Counted from the first letter of the stretch, positions 25,337 to 33,957 are shown. The stretch: DNA of 64,000 bases from Eubacterium sp. (GCA_017446095.1 JAFSRN010000009.1:1-64000); one strand, 5' to 3'. The notes: generated from the sequence alone by a model not told the origin. A program made the numbers and translations.

Positions 25337-25992
25337 TTTTCAAACGTAAATGCTGACTCTATAAACTTCAGCAGTTGCGTAACCACCTGTTCCTCGTCCA
25401 TCTCGTCAACGTTAACGCCCGTGTAAATCTCAAACCGCTGGCGGTAGTAATCGCAGGTGTACGAAAACTGCAGCGACACAAGCAGGTTGTCAAGGAAAAA
25501 CGCAAACATCCTTGGGTCAAGGTCAGGGCGCACATCGTCCTTTGCAAGCGCCTGCGCAATCGACGTGATGTACTTGCGGCTTGTGTTCGTTTCAATCTCC
25601 TCTGCAAGCAGCCGCGCGCGCTCGCCGTTCTTTTCACTTGTGATTTCGTTGTAAAGCTTAATGTAATTCTTGTTCGCTTTCGAGTGCTGGCAGGTGGTGC
25701 GTATAACCTTTTCCGCCTTAACGAGCAGCTTGTCGTCGCTCTTCATAATCTCGTCAAGCGCGTCGTCAAGTATCTGCATACCGCGCTGCAGGCAGGTAAC
25801 AAACAAGTCCTCTTTGGTGGCAAAGTACTTATACATAAGTCCTATGCTTATTCCTGCGTTTTTAGCAATTACATTTATATTAGCGTTTTCGTAGCCTTTT
25901 GACGCAAATTCTTCTATGCCGACTTCAAGCAATTTTTCTTTTCTTTCGTCGCTTGCTCTGTCGAATGCGTCTTTGTATCTTTTTTCAATCAT
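25333..25992 (-). CDS. TetR family transcriptional regulator
   Basis: 219 residues from ATG 25992; the longer reading to 26112 covers the promoter region. The helix-turn-helix is IEEFASKGYENANINVIAKN followed by AGISIGLMYKYFATKEDLF. The C-terminal ligand domain is all-helical. Divergent from the aminotransferase gene. Two palindromic operators just downstream of that gene's -10 make local repression very likely. The minus-strand transcript probably continues into the FGGY kinase. The effector is unknown. Confidence 0.92.
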   Translation of the reverse strand: MIEKRYKDAFDRASDERKEKLLEVGIEEFASKGYENANINVIAKNAGISIGLMYKYFATKEDLFVTCLQRGMQILDDALDEIMKSDDKLLVKAEKVIRTTCQHSKANKNYIKLYNEITSEKNGERARLLAEEIETNTSRKYITSIAQALAKDDVRPDLDPRMFAFFLDNLLVSLQFSYTCDYYRQRFEIYTGVNVDEMDEEQVVTQLLKFIESAFTFEK

Positions 25993-26143
25993 AATGCGAT
26001 TTTTGTTTGTTTGCACAAAAAAGAGACTGTGCAGTTGTGCAAAGCACACAAAACCCCCACAAAAAATAGTGAATGTTGTTATTATAGTAGCATTAATTAT
26101 GCACTTTTGCAAGAAATTTAACTAATTTTTTACAACTTTTCAT

Positions 26144-26171
26144 TTGACAAATTGTTAATAAGTGATATAAT
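26144..26171 (+). promoter_or_regulatory. Promoter of the aminotransferase-aldolase operon
   Basis: TTGACA (26144-26149), 16-bp spacer, TATAAT (26166-26171), a near-consensus strong promoter. Confidence 0.75.
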
Positions 26172-26186
26172 TAATATGTAAATCTG

Positions 26187-26230
26187 GTGAGCAAGTACTC
26201 ACACGCCCAAAACGGTGAGCAGCTACTCAC
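26187..26230 (+). promoter_or_regulatory. Two palindromic operators, probable TetR sites
   Basis: GTGAGCAAGTACTCAC (26187-26202) and GTGAGCAGCTACTCAC (26215-26230) share GTGAG-N6-CTCAC and are spaced 28 bp apart. They lie just after the -10, where bound repressor would block initiation and elongation. Confidence 0.75.
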
Positions 26231-26258
26231 ACTACATAATTTCAAGGAGGAATTTACT

Positions 26259-27743
26259 ATGGATACAAGATTCGCAATTACAGAGTATCCTAACGCTGCT
26301 GCGATTACCGCACAGCTCGACGCACTCATCAAAAAACCTATCTACTCAATTAACAGAGCAGCACTCAAAAGATATGAGGACGAGTATTTTGAGAAGAAGT
26401 GCAAAAAGTCAAAGGAAATGATCGCACAGGCTAAGGATGTTATCCCCGGCGGCGTTCAGCACAACCTTGCATTTAACTATCCTTTCCCGATCGTTATGAC
26501 CAAAGCAAAGGGTAACAAGCTCTATGACATCGACGGTAACGAGTATTTTGACTTCCTGCAGGCAGGCGGTCCTACAATTATCGGTTCAAACGACGATGTT
26601 GTTAAAGAGGCTGTTAAAGAGCTTCTTGATGACTGCGGTCCGTCAACAGGTCTGTTCCACCCCTACGAGTACAAACTTGCTAAAAAAATCAGCGAGTGCG
26701 TACCTTCAGTAGAGATGTTCCGTATGCTCGGTTCAGGTACAGAGGCTTGTATGTGCGCAGTTCGTGTTGCACGTCTTGCTACAGGCCACAAGAACATTAT
26801 TAAAATGGGCGGCGCTTATCACGGCTGGTCAGATCAGCTTGCATGGGGTATGCGTGTTCCCGGTACTCTTAACACTCAGTCACACGGTGTTCCGCTCTTC
26901 GTATTCAAGCACACACAGGAATTCTTCCCCAACGACCTCAAGTCACTTGAAAAGAAGCTTATCATCAACCAGTTCCGCGGCGGCACAGCTGCAGTATTCA
27001 TTGAACCTGCAGGTCCTGAGTCAGCAACCCGTCCTGTAGATAAGGACTTCCCGAAGGGCGTACAGGCACTCTGCCGTAAGTATGGCGCTCTGCTCGTATG
27101 CGATGAGGTTGTATGCGGCTTCAGAATTGGTCTTTCAGGCGCACAGGGCTACTACGGTATTGATCCTGATATTACCATCTTCGGTAAGATTATCGCAGGC
27201 GGTTATCCGGGTGCAGGCGGCATCGGCGGTCACAAGGAAGTTATGAAGTACCTCGGCGCAGGTCTTGATAAGGCTGAGGGCAAGAAGATTCATAAGGCAA
27301 TGTGCGGCGGCACAATGGCTGCTACTCCTATTTCCTGCGTTGCAGGCTACACTGTAATTTGTGAGATTGAAAAGAGAAATGCTTGCCAGGTAGCAGGTCA
27401 GATGGCTGACAGACTTGTTAAGGGTATCAACGAGTCAATCAAGAAGTACGACCTTCCGTTCGTATGCTACAACGTTGGCTCAATCTGCCATCTCCACACT
27501 GTTGCAACAATGCACTTCAGAATTAACTGGAAGAAGCCTTGGGAAGTACCGAACGTACTTAAGCAGACCGGTATCCGCCAGACTGAAATGCAGTATATGG
27601 GCGCTGCTTACATGGCAGAAGGTCTTGTTACACTTGCAGGCTCACGTCTTTACACTTCAAGCGCTTATACCGAAGAGGATATCGATGAATGCATCCGCCG
27701 CTTCGACAAAGTTCTTGCACAGTGCGAAAAGATTGATTATTAA
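26259..27743 (+). CDS. Class III aminotransferase (glutamate-1-semialdehyde aminomutase-like)
   Basis: 494 residues from ATG 26259 (AAGGAGG upstream). A fold-type I PLP enzyme with GSGTEACMCAVRVARLATG, GGAYHGWSDQLAW, LVCDEVVCGFRIG and the PLP lysine in IFGKIIAGGYPGAGG. The sequence resembles GSA aminomutase, but the N-terminus is about 60 residues longer and no haem genes are present, so an omega- or amino-sugar transaminase is more likely. It is followed by a class II aldolase and faces tetR plus an FGGY kinase. Codon use is strongly biased toward favoured codons, suggesting high expression. Confidence 0.88.
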   Translation: MDTRFAITEYPNAAAITAQLDALIKKPIYSINRAALKRYEDEYFEKKCKKSKEMIAQAKDVIPGGVQHNLAFNYPFPIVMTKAKGNKLYDIDGNEYFDFLQAGGPTIIGSNDDVVKEAVKELLDDCGPSTGLFHPYEYKLAKKISECVPSVEMFRMLGSGTEACMCAVRVARLATGHKNIIKMGGAYHGWSDQLAWGMRVPGTLNTQSHGVPLFVFKHTQEFFPNDLKSLEKKLIINQFRGGTAAVFIEPAGPESATRPVDKDFPKGVQALCRKYGALLVCDEVVCGFRIGLSGAQGYYGIDPDITIFGKIIAGGYPGAGGIGGHKEVMKYLGAGLDKAEGKKIHKAMCGGTMAATPISCVAGYTVICEIEKRNACQVAGQMADRLVKGINESIKKYDLPFVCYNVGSICHLHTVATMHFRINWKKPWEVPNVLKQTGIRQTEMQYMGAAYMAEGLVTLAGSRLYTSSAYTEEDIDECIRRFDKVLAQCEKIDY

Positions 27744-27783
27744 TAGTTGTAATTAAAGGGGCAGGCAACTGCCCCTATATACG

Positions 27784-27906
27784 GTTTTAAGTTTTAAGTT
27801 TTAGGTTTAAGCTTTATGGCGGACTCTGTCCGCACCAATTTTATTGTTTGAGCGCAGCGAGTGACAATAAGCTTAACACTCAACACTTAACACTTAACAC
27901 TAATTT
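27784..27906. repeat. Composite element: inverted heptamer arrays with palindromic core
   Basis: The left arm is GTTTTAA units (27784-27814) and the right arm is CTTAACA units (27869-27906), which are near-complementary. Between them lie the GCGGAC/GTCCGC hairpin and GAGCGCAGCGAGTGAC. It fills the gap between aminotransferase and aldolase genes. Confidence 0.85.
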
Positions 27907-27925
27907 CTACCGAAGGGAGAAATTT

Positions 27926-29143
27926 ATGTCATACGAAATTCAGCAAGCAAAAGAATTAGTAGTAAAAGCAGGTAAAGAGCTTATTGAAAAAGGTCTTATT
28001 GCCCGCACTTGGGGTAATGTTTCCGCCCGTATTTCCGAAACACAGTTTGTTATCACACCGTCGGGCAGAGCATATGAGGATTTAACCCCTGAGGAAATCG
28101 TTGTTGTTAACATCGACGATTGCTCTTATGAGGGCGACATCAAGCCTTCGTCGGAAAAGGGCGTTCACGCTGCTGCATACCGTCATCATCCTACGGTTGA
28201 CTTTGTAATCCACACTCACCAGAAGGCGGCTACCATCGTGTCCATCACGGGTATGGAAATCCGCAACGTTTACAGTGAGTTCAAACCCGTTCTCGGCGAA
28301 AAGGTTCCGTGCGCTGCATACGCAATGTCTACCACGGATTCGCTGCGCAAAAAGGTTGAAATGTGCATTATGATGAACCCGAGCGCACGCGCTATTATGA
28401 TGATGCATCACGGCACGGTTTGCATGGGCGACTCATACGAGCACGCATTTGCACTTGCAGAAAATCTTGAAAATTGCTGCGAAAAGGTTATTAAGGATAA
28501 CTACCTTCGTCACTCATGGGCAAAGACCTACAGCGACGACGATAAGAGGAATTACTTCCTTAATAAAAAAGAAGCAGGCACAATGCCTGACGAGATTGCA
28601 GACCTCGGCTCATCTGTAAGAAACGGCAAAACCTTCACACTCACAGTCGGCGGCAAGAGCGTTGACGTTGACGTTGAAACAGGCGTTGGTATTAACGGTG
28701 TTCCGCCTAAAGTAGAAAAGCTGCACAGAGCAATCTACAATACAGAGGATTGCACGTTTATCCGCCAGATTGCATCTCCCGACGTTGTTGCAGTATCCTG
28801 CACGGGCGAAGGCATGACCCCGATGATTGACGACTTTGCACAGATTGTCGGCACGGACGTTAAGAATATCGCGTGGGTTGACGGCGACACAGACGCTTGC
28901 GCTAAAGAAGCAGGCGAGGCTATCGACCAGAGGAACGCAGTTCTTGTACAGGGCGCAGGCGCGCTCATCACAGGTAACACGGAGGGCGACCTGCAGGCGC
29001 TTGACATTATTATGGATAAGGCTTGCCAGGCAGTTATTGATGTTGATATCTTCAACCGCGCTCACTATGTACCAAAACTTGAGTGTATGCTGATGCGTAC
29101 CGTTTACCTCGCAAAATACTCAAAGAAAATCGATGAGAAATAA
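27926..29143 (+). CDS. Class II aldolase/adducin-family protein, tandem domain
   Basis: 405 residues from ATG 27926 (AAGGGAGA site). The first domain (about 1-215) has the metal and catalytic residues of fuculose-phosphate aldolase type enzymes: Glu in PSSEKGVHAA, the pair of histidines in VIHTHQKA and a third in MMMHHGTVCMG. The second half (about 240-400) looks like a degenerate copy (CTGEGMTPMIDDFAQIVG and LQALDIIMDKACQ) without the histidines. It probably splits a phosphorylated sugar or polyol into triose-type products. Together with the kinase and aminotransferase it defines a TetR-controlled catabolic locus with unknown substrate. Confidence 0.85.
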   Translation: MSYEIQQAKELVVKAGKELIEKGLIARTWGNVSARISETQFVITPSGRAYEDLTPEEIVVVNIDDCSYEGDIKPSSEKGVHAAAYRHHPTVDFVIHTHQKAATIVSITGMEIRNVYSEFKPVLGEKVPCAAYAMSTTDSLRKKVEMCIMMNPSARAIMMMHHGTVCMGDSYEHAFALAENLENCCEKVIKDNYLRHSWAKTYSDDDKRNYFLNKKEAGTMPDEIADLGSSVRNGKTFTLTVGGKSVDVDVETGVGINGVPPKVEKLHRAIYNTEDCTFIRQIASPDVVAVSCTGEGMTPMIDDFAQIVGTDVKNIAWVDGDTDACAKEAGEAIDQRNAVLVQGAGALITGNTEGDLQALDIIMDKACQAVIDVDIFNRAHYVPKLECMLMRTVYLAKYSKKIDEK

Positions 29144-29447
29144 AAAAGAGCCTTCGGGCACCCTACGGAAATAGGGTTAGGTTTTGGCTTTGTCCTTTTG
29201 CCCCTAAAGATATTAAAAACCGTCTGAATACGCGAGTATGCAGGCGGTTTTGTAATCCCTTTATGACCTAAAATTACTTTGCCAAAACTGCTTTGCACCC
29301 AAAAATGAGCAGATTTTTTGTTAGAACAAAGCACAAAATCACCATAAGGCTGACGCCTTATGGCGATTTTTAATACAGTTATAGCGGAAAAGATGCCATT
29401 TTTGGGCTGACACTATTTTCGCAGGGTGCCCCTTCGGGCTCTTTTTT
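29142..29447. mobile_element. MITE-like structured element with terminal inverted repeats
   Basis: The termini AAAAAAGAGCC...GCACCCT (29142-29164) and AGGGTGCCCC...GCTCTTTTTT (29423-29447) are inverted copies, and each forms an outward-facing terminator hairpin. Inside, CCCAAAAATG (29298) pairs with CATTTTTGGG (29397), enclosing a 16-bp stem AAAATCACCATAAGGC/GCCTTATGGCGATTTT (29335-29370) and TTTGTT/AACAAA. No ORF of note. It could be a non-autonomous element or encode a structured RNA. The gap 29144-29724 otherwise holds only repeats. Confidence 0.6.
29335..29374 (+). terminator. Strong hairpin with T run inside the structured element
   Basis: A 16-bp stem with one mismatch, loop TGAC, then TTTTT on the plus strand. 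A T-rich flank also exists on the minus strand, so it could terminate in either direction. Confidence 0.6.
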
Positions 29448-29448
29448 C

Positions 29449-29474
29449 GTAGGGGAGGTGCTCCCGCGCCTCCC
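29449..29474 (+). repeat. REP-like GTAG hairpin
   Basis: GTAG then GGGAGG ... CCTCCC. It begins two bases after the MITE-like element. A separate palindrome ATTGCAC/GTGCAAT follows at 29500-29516. Confidence 0.7.
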
Positions 29475-29553
29475 AAGAAAAATCAAACGGATTTTTCGAT
29501 TGCACGCAGTGCAATAAAACGGTAGCCTTAACCGCATTGTAACAATAACCATT

Positions 29554-29652
29554 TGTTCAATTGGGGACAGTCTCCAATTGAACATTAGTCCCCAATTGAA
29601 CATTGCGATATCGTTTATATCGCAACGGGGCGTCGGGGACGCCGCCCCCTAC
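29554..29652. repeat. Composite repeat: 31-bp palindrome, GATATC hairpin and REP
   Basis: The TGTTCAATTGGGGAC palindrome (29554-29584), a half copy (29586-29603), the hairpin TTGCGATAT/ATATCGCAA and a reverse REP hairpin ending in CTAC (29627-29652). The same order of modules occurs at 39240-39318. Confidence 0.85.
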
Positions 29653-29724
29653 AAAAATTTTTGCAACACTTTGGCACTTTTTTTACACTTAACAAGTGAA
29701 AGGTCTTTCAAAGGTGGTGACGCA

Positions 29725-30240
29725 ATGAACGAAAAAGAACTTGTTACCCGTGCTAAATCGGGCGACAAAGACGCATTTGCCGAGCTTTACGGCTTGTATA
29801 AAGATAGGCTGTACCGCTACGCGTTTTACCGTCTGCAGAGTCTGAGCGACGCGGAGGACGCCGTGCAGGACTGCGTGGTGTCCGCGTACATACAAATCGG
29901 TTCAGTTAAAAAAGCCGAGGCGTTTCCGGCGTGGATATTCCGTATTCTGTACTGCACAGTCAACGCGCAGATTAAGCGGCAGTCGATTGCACGCAACAAC
30001 AGCAATATTGACGATATGGCAAATCAGCTGTTTGACGATTCTGCCCAGAACACCGTGCAGAAAACGGAAATGCAAAACGCGCTTGCAAGCCTTAAGGACG
30101 ATGAAAGAGAGATTGTTCTTTTGTCCGTAGTGGCAGGCTTTTCAAGCAAAGAAATCGGCAAAATCGTAGATATGACATCAGGCGCTGTGCGTTCAAAACT
30201 GTCGCGCAGCCTGAAAAAAATGAAAGATTTTCTGGAGTGA
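29725..30240 (+). CDS. ECF-type RNA polymerase sigma factor
   Basis: 171 residues from ATG 29725 with AAAGGTGG upstream. Region 2 is AFAELYGLYKDRLYRYAFYR and DAEDAVQDCVVSAY; region 4 is DDEREIVLLSVVAGFSSKEI followed by MTSGAVRSKLSRSLKKM. The upstream TGCAACAC...TTACACTTAAC may be an autoregulated ECF promoter, which is a weak call. Next to it, 5 bp downstream, is a membrane-anchored beta-propeller protein that has the topology of an anti-sigma factor. Activating stress is unknown. Confidence 0.93.
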   Translation: MNEKELVTRAKSGDKDAFAELYGLYKDRLYRYAFYRLQSLSDAEDAVQDCVVSAYIQIGSVKKAEAFPAWIFRILYCTVNAQIKRQSIARNNSNIDDMANQLFDDSAQNTVQKTEMQNALASLKDDEREIVLLSVVAGFSSKEIGKIVDMTSGAVRSKLSRSLKKMKDFLE

Positions 30241-30245
30241 TTGCA

Positions 30246-32150
30246 ATGAAGGATAAAGATTTTATTACATCAAAATTCGAGAGCGAAAATATCACCGCCC
30301 CCGAATCACTGAGCGAAGAAAACATCAAAGCACGCCTTGAACAGGGCACAAAGGCGAGCGAGATGATTAAACTCAAAAAGAATAAAAAGCGCGTTATCAA
30401 GCCGATTATTTCCGTTGCCGCGTGCTTTGCGGTGGTTATCGGCACGCTCGCCACAGCGAATGTTATCCACGACCAGCGCGTTGAAAAGAAGATTCAGAGT
30501 CAGGTCGATAAAGGCTTCGTTCACTTCACGAGCTACGACGAGCTGAACACCTTTACCGATAATATGAAAACGGAAAACTATAACTCTTACGGCTCGGGCT
30601 TGCTCGGTATGTTCGGCAATCAGTCTGTCATAGTTGAAGAAAAAAGCGACGCAACCGTTGACGCTGAATCATCATCAGCCAATGCTGCAAATGGCGGCGC
30701 GGCGTCGCACAGCACAACCTATAAGCAGGTTGACGGCGTTGACGAGGCGGATATCGTTAAGACCGACGGCAAGTACATCTATGTTATTGATACTTCCGAC
30801 ATCGCGCTTGCGATTTACTCTGCCGACAGCGGAAAGACCAAGGTCGAAAGCAAAAAGTTCTTTGACGGCGAGTACACCGAAGTAAACGAGATGTTCCTCG
30901 ACGGCGACCGAATCTATGTTATAGGCAACGTTTACAGCGACGATGAGCAGTCAAAAACTTTTGTTAAAACGCTCGACATCAGCGACAAAAAGAACGTTAA
31001 GGAGCTTGACACCTACGAGCAGAGCGGCGCGTACAAAACCGCTCGTTTTACAGGCGGCTGCGTGTATGTAATTTCCAACACATACAACTATGATAAAAAG
31101 TTCATCCCGTACTGCACAACTGCAGACGGCGATTACAAAAAGCTTCCTGCAAGCGATATATGCGCGTTTGAGTGCTGCCAAAAGCCGCAGTACGTTATTG
31201 TCGGCGCGTTTGACACAAAGAGCGGCAAGAGCAACAGCAGAAAAACCAAGGCGATTATGGGCGACGCGGACAACGTTTACTGCAACACAAAGAACCTGTA
31301 TGTTGCCTGCACGGATTACAGAAACGGCAAACTGCGCACCTATATTGTTAAGTACTCGCTTGACGGCGTTCAGCTCACAGAGCAGGCTATCGGCAGCGTA
31401 AGAGGTTACGCCGAAAGTCAGTGGGCGTTTGATGAAAAGGACGGCTATCTGCGAGTGGCGACCACCACAACGGACAGCAATAATAACGATATAAATAAGC
31501 TGTTTGTGCTTGATGAGGAGCTTAACACCGTCGGTTCGGTTGGCGGCTACGCAAAGGGCGAGCACATTGAGGCGGTTAAGTACATTGGCGATATGGCGTA
31601 CGTTATCACTTACGAAACGACTGACCCGCTGTTCATCATCGACCTCAGCGATCCGAAGAATCCGCAAATCACGGGCAAGGTTAAGATTGACGGCTTTTCC
31701 ACAAACCTTGTGCCTGTAGGCAAGGATAAGCTTATGGGTATCGGCTTTGCCACAGAGGAAACCGAGTGGGGCGAATCGCGCTCCGGCGTAAAGCTTGCGC
31801 TGTTTGATATCAGCGATAAGAACAACCCCAGGGTGCTTGACACCAAGGTTTTTGACAACTCAAGCAGCGACGCGCAGTACAACCACAAGGCTATTCTGCA
31901 AAACAGCGACGCGGGCTACCTTGCAATCCCGATGACGTGGGATGAAGCATATGCAGTTGACGGCGACGAGTACGTTGAAGAGTACGAACCCTACGGCGGT
32001 GCAATCGTGTTCACCGAAAAGGACGGCAAAATCAAAATGCTAAAGGAGCAGAAAACGGACAACGCGCCCGACAGACTTGTGTATATCGACGACGATATTT
32101 ACACAGTCAGCACGCTTGAAGGCACAATAGATTCGTTCAGATTAAAATAG
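30246..32150 (+). CDS. Membrane-anchored beta-propeller protein, probable anti-sigma partner
   Basis: 634 residues from ATG 30246 (GGAG nine bases upstream). A cytoplasmic acidic/helical segment (about 1-55) precedes one membrane helix (PIISVAACFAVVIGTLATAN). A large extracellular domain follows with repeats typical of the secreted C-terminal beta-propeller family: QVDGVDEADIVKTDGKYIYV, NEMFLDGDRIYVIGN, FVKTLDISDKKN, HIEAVKYIGDMAYVITYE and LVYIDDDIYTVSTLEGTID. Coupled to the sigma factor gene. The inference is that the N-terminus holds the sigma factor and the propeller senses an outside ligand or cell-wall state. Confidence 0.88.
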   Translation: MKDKDFITSKFESENITAPESLSEENIKARLEQGTKASEMIKLKKNKKRVIKPIISVAACFAVVIGTLATANVIHDQRVEKKIQSQVDKGFVHFTSYDELNTFTDNMKTENYNSYGSGLLGMFGNQSVIVEEKSDATVDAESSSANAANGGAASHSTTYKQVDGVDEADIVKTDGKYIYVIDTSDIALAIYSADSGKTKVESKKFFDGEYTEVNEMFLDGDRIYVIGNVYSDDEQSKTFVKTLDISDKKNVKELDTYEQSGAYKTARFTGGCVYVISNTYNYDKKFIPYCTTADGDYKKLPASDICAFECCQKPQYVIVGAFDTKSGKSNSRKTKAIMGDADNVYCNTKNLYVACTDYRNGKLRTYIVKYSLDGVQLTEQAIGSVRGYAESQWAFDEKDGYLRVATTTTDSNNNDINKLFVLDEELNTVGSVGGYAKGEHIEAVKYIGDMAYVITYETTDPLFIIDLSDPKNPQITGKVKIDGFSTNLVPVGKDKLMGIGFATEETEWGESRSGVKLALFDISDKNNPRVLDTKVFDNSSSDAQYNHKAILQNSDAGYLAIPMTWDEAYAVDGDEYVEEYEPYGGAIVFTEKDGKIKMLKEQKTDNAPDRLVYIDDDIYTVSTLEGTIDSFRLK

Positions 32151-32160
32151 TAAAAATAAT

Positions 32161-32187
32161 GAGGGGGCATTTGCCCCCTTGTTTTTT
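32161..32187. terminator. Terminator after the beta-propeller gene
   Basis: AGGGGGC ATTT GCCCCCT then GTTTTTTG, between convergent genes. Confidence 0.85.
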
Positions 32188-32192
32188 GCGCT

Positions 32193-32501
32193 TTAGTTAA
32201 GCGCGTCGCTCACTGCGTCGCCTGCTTTATCCGCTGCGTCGCCCACGCCGTCGGCAACATCGTTTGCACCTTCGCCGATGTCATCGCCAACTTTGTCGGC
32301 TCTGTCCTTAACTTCTTCGCCCGTGTCGCTCAAATCCTCTTCCACCTTGTTTTTGGTGGTGTTGTCGGTTGTGGTAACGGTTGTGGTCTGGGTAGTGGTT
32401 TCGTTTTTAGTTGTGGATACCTTGCCTCTGTCGCTGTTGCAGCCTGTAAAAATAACTGCCGAAATTGCAATCGCGGCAATAACAATAAATAGCTTTTTCA
32501 T
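32193..32501 (-). CDS. Small Thr-rich lipoprotein
   Basis: 102 residues. Signal peptide with lipobox FTGC (Cys about 21), a Thr-rich stretch (ETTTQTTTVTTT), then an acidic amphipathic repeat with D/A/G-x3 periodicity (GDDIGEGANDVADGVGDAAD and on), predicted to be a surface helix. Site AAAGGAAG precedes ATG 32501. Function unknown. It follows ypeB on the same strand and may be co-transcribed. Confidence 0.8.
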   Translation of the reverse strand: MKKLFIVIAAIAISAVIFTGCNSDRGKVSTTKNETTTQTTTVTTTDNTTKNKVEEDLSDTGEEVKDRADKVGDDIGEGANDVADGVGDAADKAGDAVSDALN

Positions 32502-32532
32502 AATATCTTCCTTTCATTTTCCTTTTAACATA

Positions 32533-32567
32533 AAATTCCGAATTCCGAACTCCGAATTCCGAATTAC
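32533..32567. repeat. Heptamer array, AATTCCG units
   Basis: Five units of AATTCCG/AACTCCG between ypeB and the lipoprotein gene. The ypeB stop codon (32564) lies in the array. Confidence 0.85.
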
Positions 32568-33901
32568 TTTACAAGCGTGCCGCCGTCGGTATAAAGCAGC
32601 AGCATTATATCCTCCTCGGCACCTGTTTTTGCATTTATATAAACGAGAGCGTCCTCGCCCGTTTCCTTGCCTGTGCAGTTGAACTCATAGCATTGCACCT
32701 CTTTGCCGTTTTCCTTGGGAATCACGCAGCGCGTCATACCGTTAACCGTAAGGTACGGCGACAGTTTACTCTGCGCACTCTTGCCCGAAACGGCAGGCGA
32801 AAAACTGCTTCTCGGAATATGATTTGTAAGGTAGGTTGCGGTGTCAAGCGTAACCACCTTGCCGCTGTCAAGCGCCACGCCGCACTTGATAAGGTCGCTG
32901 TAACAGTACATACCGCCCTGCTTGTAAACAAAGTTTACCGTGCAAATGTTGTCCTGCACCGAATAGTAGTTGGGGCTCATATTGTCAAAGCCGATTTCCT
33001 GCAGGTACCTCTGCGCGATGTTTTGGGCGTTACTTTCCGTAATCGCGGTGCTTGTTACCGCACCGGAATACAAAATGCTTTTAACGTATCCGCCCTGCTT
33101 TGTAACGGATATCGTGTACCTGCCGCAGCGGAAGGTGTAGCAGGGGAGGGACGACCTGTCGTCCTCGGAATACACCACGCGCTCTTTGTTCACACCGAGC
33201 GTGCGCGCGGCAATCGCTTTGCACTCGTCCTTTGTCCTGACTGCGGAATTGGCAATCAGCCTCGATTTTTTGTTAAGCACCTGGTCGGCAAACGGGCCGT
33301 CGTACAGCAGGGTGGGAAAACTCTCAAAAGTCTTTGCTCCTGCGGAAAAATCCGTTTCAAGCACGCCTGTGTTAACCTTTGCTTCACTCTTAACAGCGCC
33401 TTCGGTAATCAGCGCGCCGGACTGCGATTTCTGCACCATTTCGTCGGCGGATTTGCTGAACTTCTCCGCGTATTCAAGCAGGGTGTAAAGTGTTTTGTGC
33501 TGCGCAGGCGTGATGGATTTGCCGTCTGCAATTTCGTTGCCTATAAACTGCGCGTAGTCGCTCGCCTGGCTCAAAAACTTGTACACGTTGCCGAGCTCCA
33601 TTTGCGACACAGGCAGGCGGCTCACCGCGTTTTTCGCTGTCTGGCACTGCGCGTAAAGGTCGCGGCTCAGGCTGTACAGTTCCTTTGATGAATTTGAGTA
33701 CAGCGTTTTTGTAAGGTCGGTATTCACGGTTTCAAGGCAGCCCGACAGCTCGCCGAGCGACTGCTGGTACGACGCTTCAAGCCTTGTTTTGTACTCGCGC
33801 TTCTGGTTTGTGTTGATTATCGCAAACGCAGTCAGTATGCCGAAAATTGCAAGCAGGTACGACACAGCGCGTATATAGCTTCTTCTGGTAAAATATGACA
33901 T
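32564..33901 (-). CDS. ypeB: Germination protein YpeB
   Basis: 445 residues. One N-terminal membrane helix (AVSYLLAIFGILTAFAIINT), a helical N-terminal domain with LEASYQQSLGELSGCLETVN and LPVSQMELGNVYKFLSQASD, and PepSY repeats in the C-terminal half (AIAARTLGVNKERVVYS, AQNIAQRYLQEIGFD, KTGAEEDIMLLL). In Bacillus YpeB localises and stabilises the cortex-lytic enzyme SleB in spores. The usual sleB neighbour is not in the window. Its presence indicates a spore former or recent descent from one. Confidence 0.92.
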   Translation of the reverse strand: MSYFTRRSYIRAVSYLLAIFGILTAFAIINTNQKREYKTRLEASYQQSLGELSGCLETVNTDLTKTLYSNSSKELYSLSRDLYAQCQTAKNAVSRLPVSQMELGNVYKFLSQASDYAQFIGNEIADGKSITPAQHKTLYTLLEYAEKFSKSADEMVQKSQSGALITEGAVKSEAKVNTGVLETDFSAGAKTFESFPTLLYDGPFADQVLNKKSRLIANSAVRTKDECKAIAARTLGVNKERVVYSEDDRSSLPCYTFRCGRYTISVTKQGGYVKSILYSGAVTSTAITESNAQNIAQRYLQEIGFDNMSPNYYSVQDNICTVNFVYKQGGMYCYSDLIKCGVALDSGKVVTLDTATYLTNHIPRSSFSPAVSGKSAQSKLSPYLTVNGMTRCVIPKENGKEVQCYEFNCTGKETGEDALVYINAKTGAEEDIMLLLYTDGGTLVK

Positions 33902-33903
33902 AA

Positions 33904-33942
33904 AAAATCCCCCTGTTCACTTGTATTGTGTACAGGGGATTT
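33904..33942. terminator. Hairpin upstream of ypeB
   Basis: AAATCCCCCTGT pairs with ACAGGGGATTT. It lies 16 bp after the small upstream gene's stop and overlaps the ypeB ribosome site (AGGGGGGA on the minus strand), so it could also limit ypeB translation. Confidence 0.65.
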
Positions 33943-33957
33943 CGGTTTTATTCAGTT

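Noticed and set aside
29142-29447. Structured element considered as an insertion sequence with a transposase
   Set aside because: It is only about 300 bp and encodes no protein; at most a non-autonomous element.
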